A DNA stretch of 64,000 nucleotides from Natronococcus sp. A-GB1. Lineage in GTDB: Archaea; Halobacteriota; Halobacteria; Halobacteriales; Natrialbaceae. The position numbers and the translations under genes are program-made. The DNA is taken from positions 62,001 through 126,000 of the forward strand of contig NZ_JARUKW010000008.1 in NCBI RefSeq assembly GCF_029688845.1. The letters run 5' to 3'. Shown here one piece after another: positions 63,076 through 64,000 of this stretch. The notes under the pieces were generated by a model. That model saw only the letters and a program-made list of their open reading frames with translations, did not search any database and was not told where the DNA came from. Each line of letters opens with the position of its first letter. Position 1 is the stretch's first letter.

Positions 63076-63456
63076 ATGAGCACACAACAGCAACACCCAA
63101 CGTATGCCGCGAGTTGTCCCGACTGCGACGTCGATCTGCACAGCGACGACCCGAACGAGATCGTCGAGTTCTACCGCCGCCACTCGAGCGTCACGGGCCA
63201 CGACGTGGAGTTTACCCGAATCGGACCCGACCTCGTGGACGCGGTGACCGAGGACGACCTCAAGGAGGTCTACACGCTCAAAGACGTCGTGACCCAGCTC
63301 GAGGCGGAGTACGAGAACGGGGCTCCGATCGGCGCCGTTGCAGCGGCGATGAGCGAGCAGGGACTGTCGATCGGCGAGACGCTCGAGAAGATCCACGAGA
63401 TCCGAATGGGCGGCGGACTGTACGAACCGCAAGACGACCACCTACGCGCGTTCTGA
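63076..63456 (+). CDS. Zinc-finger plus winged-helix-like small protein
   Basis: This 126-residue protein has an N-terminal C2H2-like pattern: Cys14-x2-Cys17 (SCPDCDVDL) with His36 and His42 in YRRHSSVTGHDVEF. The C-terminal half, with LEAEYENGAPIGAVAAAMSE and EIRMGGGLYEPQDDHLRAF, resembles the winged-helix domain at the end of archaeal MCM helicases. It lies directly after the degenerate Rieske gene. It could be a DNA-binding regulator or a metal-dependent partner of the Rieske proteins. Confidence 0.72.
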   Translation: MSTQQQHPTYAASCPDCDVDLHSDDPNEIVEFYRRHSSVTGHDVEFTRIGPDLVDAVTEDDLKEVYTLKDVVTQLEAEYENGAPIGAVAAAMSEQGLSIGETLEKIHEIRMGGGLYEPQDDHLRAF

Positions 63457-63793
63457 TCGAGGAACCCCCGCAGTTGGCGGTGCGTCGGCTTCCGGCTCGT
63501 TCTGCTGTCGATGCACGACTGCCCCACACCGCGACGGCGACTGCATGGACGGTCTCTTCTTGATCGCGGCCACGGCTGGTACCCCGGTATCCGCTGTGAT
63601 CGGCGGGCGGTCGGTGGATTTCGAACTCGAGTCGTTTCGACGTCGCCTTCGTCCGTCGAGCCGGTATCGTCGGTGGCGTTGCGACTCGAGGCCGGGAAGC
63701 CCCCATGGGGGTCGCCGAGAACCACCCTGTATATAAATGGGCGCTATATACCTAGTTAACTTCTTTCATGAACTCGATCATCATAGAGAGTGT
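63457..63793. other. 337-base region upstream of the second Rieske gene
   Basis: The last 70 bases contain an AT-rich inverted repeat (63729-63751) that looks like a promoter/operator. The first 260 bases have several competing short frames with no clear protein. Confidence 0.5.
63729..63751. promoter_or_regulatory. GTATATA/TATATAC inverted repeat, promoter of the second Rieske gene
   Basis: GTATATA (63729-63735) and TATATAC (63745-63751) are perfect complements separated by nine bases. The right arm lies about 45 bases before ATG 63794. Two TATA-like sites on opposite strands in this way suggest overlapping promoters or an operator. Confidence 0.5.
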
Positions 63794-64000
63794 ATGACAC
63801 AGTGGGAGCACGCTCAGACGAAGCCAGTTAGCCCGGATATCACGGAGAAGTCGAACGCGCTGCCGGCGAAGTACTTCACGGAGCCCGAGACCTTCGAGAT
63901 GGAGAAGGACAAGATCTTCGGGCGGTACTGGGTGTATGCCGGCCACGCCAGCTGTATCACCGAGCCGGGACAGTTCTTCACCCGGAACGTCGGCGGTCGC
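63794..64000 (+). CDS. Second Rieske oxygenase-like protein, N-terminus only (runs off window)
   Basis: The 69 visible residues start MTQWEHAQTKPVSPDITEKS and include IFGRYWVYAGHASCITEPGQ, closely parallel to the first Rieske protein (MTQWDDSRAAAVSENVTDES and WVYAGHANSIAEPGQFFTRT). This is the region just before the Rieske motif. It is probably the catalytic paralogue of the degenerate protein at 61989, but its iron ligands lie beyond the window. It has its own AT-rich promoter. Confidence 0.8.
   Translation, partial: MTQWEHAQTKPVSPDITEKSNALPAKYFTEPETFEMEKDKIFGRYWVYAGHASCITEPGQFFTRNVGGR

Overview
The window is a GC-rich stretch of a haloarchaeal chromosome. Its proteins are acidic, CTCGAG-type sequence is abundant, lipoproteins carry twin-arginine signals, a bacterio-opsin-activator type regulator is present, and many genes have a TATA-like box about 26-32 bases before the start codon, as in leaderless archaeal transcripts. 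The closest fit is the Natrialbales type of haloarchaeon, but the genus cannot be settled from sequence alone. I saw no rRNA, tRNA, CRISPR array or intact transposase.

Bases 1-23400 are mostly housekeeping and environmental genes: histidine ammonia-lyase, a Bat-type regulator, an MTH865 protein, cobyric acid synthase, an alpha/beta hydrolase, two Tat lipoproteins (a propeller-like protein and a cupredoxin with an unusual axial residue), a CysH-like protein, a tripartite tricarboxylate transporter operon (tctC-tctB-tctA), a PflX-like radical SAM protein, a nucleotidyltransferase, the trxA-trxB pair, an antiporter/TauE-SafE membrane operon and a universal stress protein.

Bases 23500-47900 form a large surface-glycan locus. 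It holds six glycosyltransferases, an AglF-like nucleotidyltransferase, two NAD-dependent epimerases, an initiating polyprenyl-phosphate sugar transferase, four O-antigen ligase/polymerase-like membrane proteins (two of them obvious paralogues), a Wzx-type flippase, an ABC exporter, a PAP2 phosphatase, two P-loop kinase-like proteins and one unrecognised protein. Sugars would be activated, loaded onto a lipid carrier, extended, flipped or exported, and ligated or polymerised outside the cell. A hairpin-rich non-coding block sits inside the locus, and a second such block lies just beyond it.

Bases 48000-64000 hold an exported acidic lipoprotein and then a one-carbon/methylated-glycine locus: purU, glyA, a threonine/serine dehydratase, two paralogous FAD/GcvT-type dimethylglycine or sarcosine dehydrogenases, a folD remnant beside an insertion-sequence-like hairpin, a putative two-HTH regulator, a Rieske protein that has lost the usual mononuclear-iron ligands, a small zinc-finger/winged-helix protein, and the start of a second Rieske protein that runs off the window. 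The inferred flow is glycine betaine to dimethylglycine, sarcosine and glycine. Methyl groups would pass to tetrahydrofolate and be handled by FolD, PurU and GlyA, and serine would be deaminated by the dehydratase. The least conventional part is bases 60200-64000: the degenerate Rieske protein, its zinc-finger/winged-helix partner and the palindromic promoters around them.
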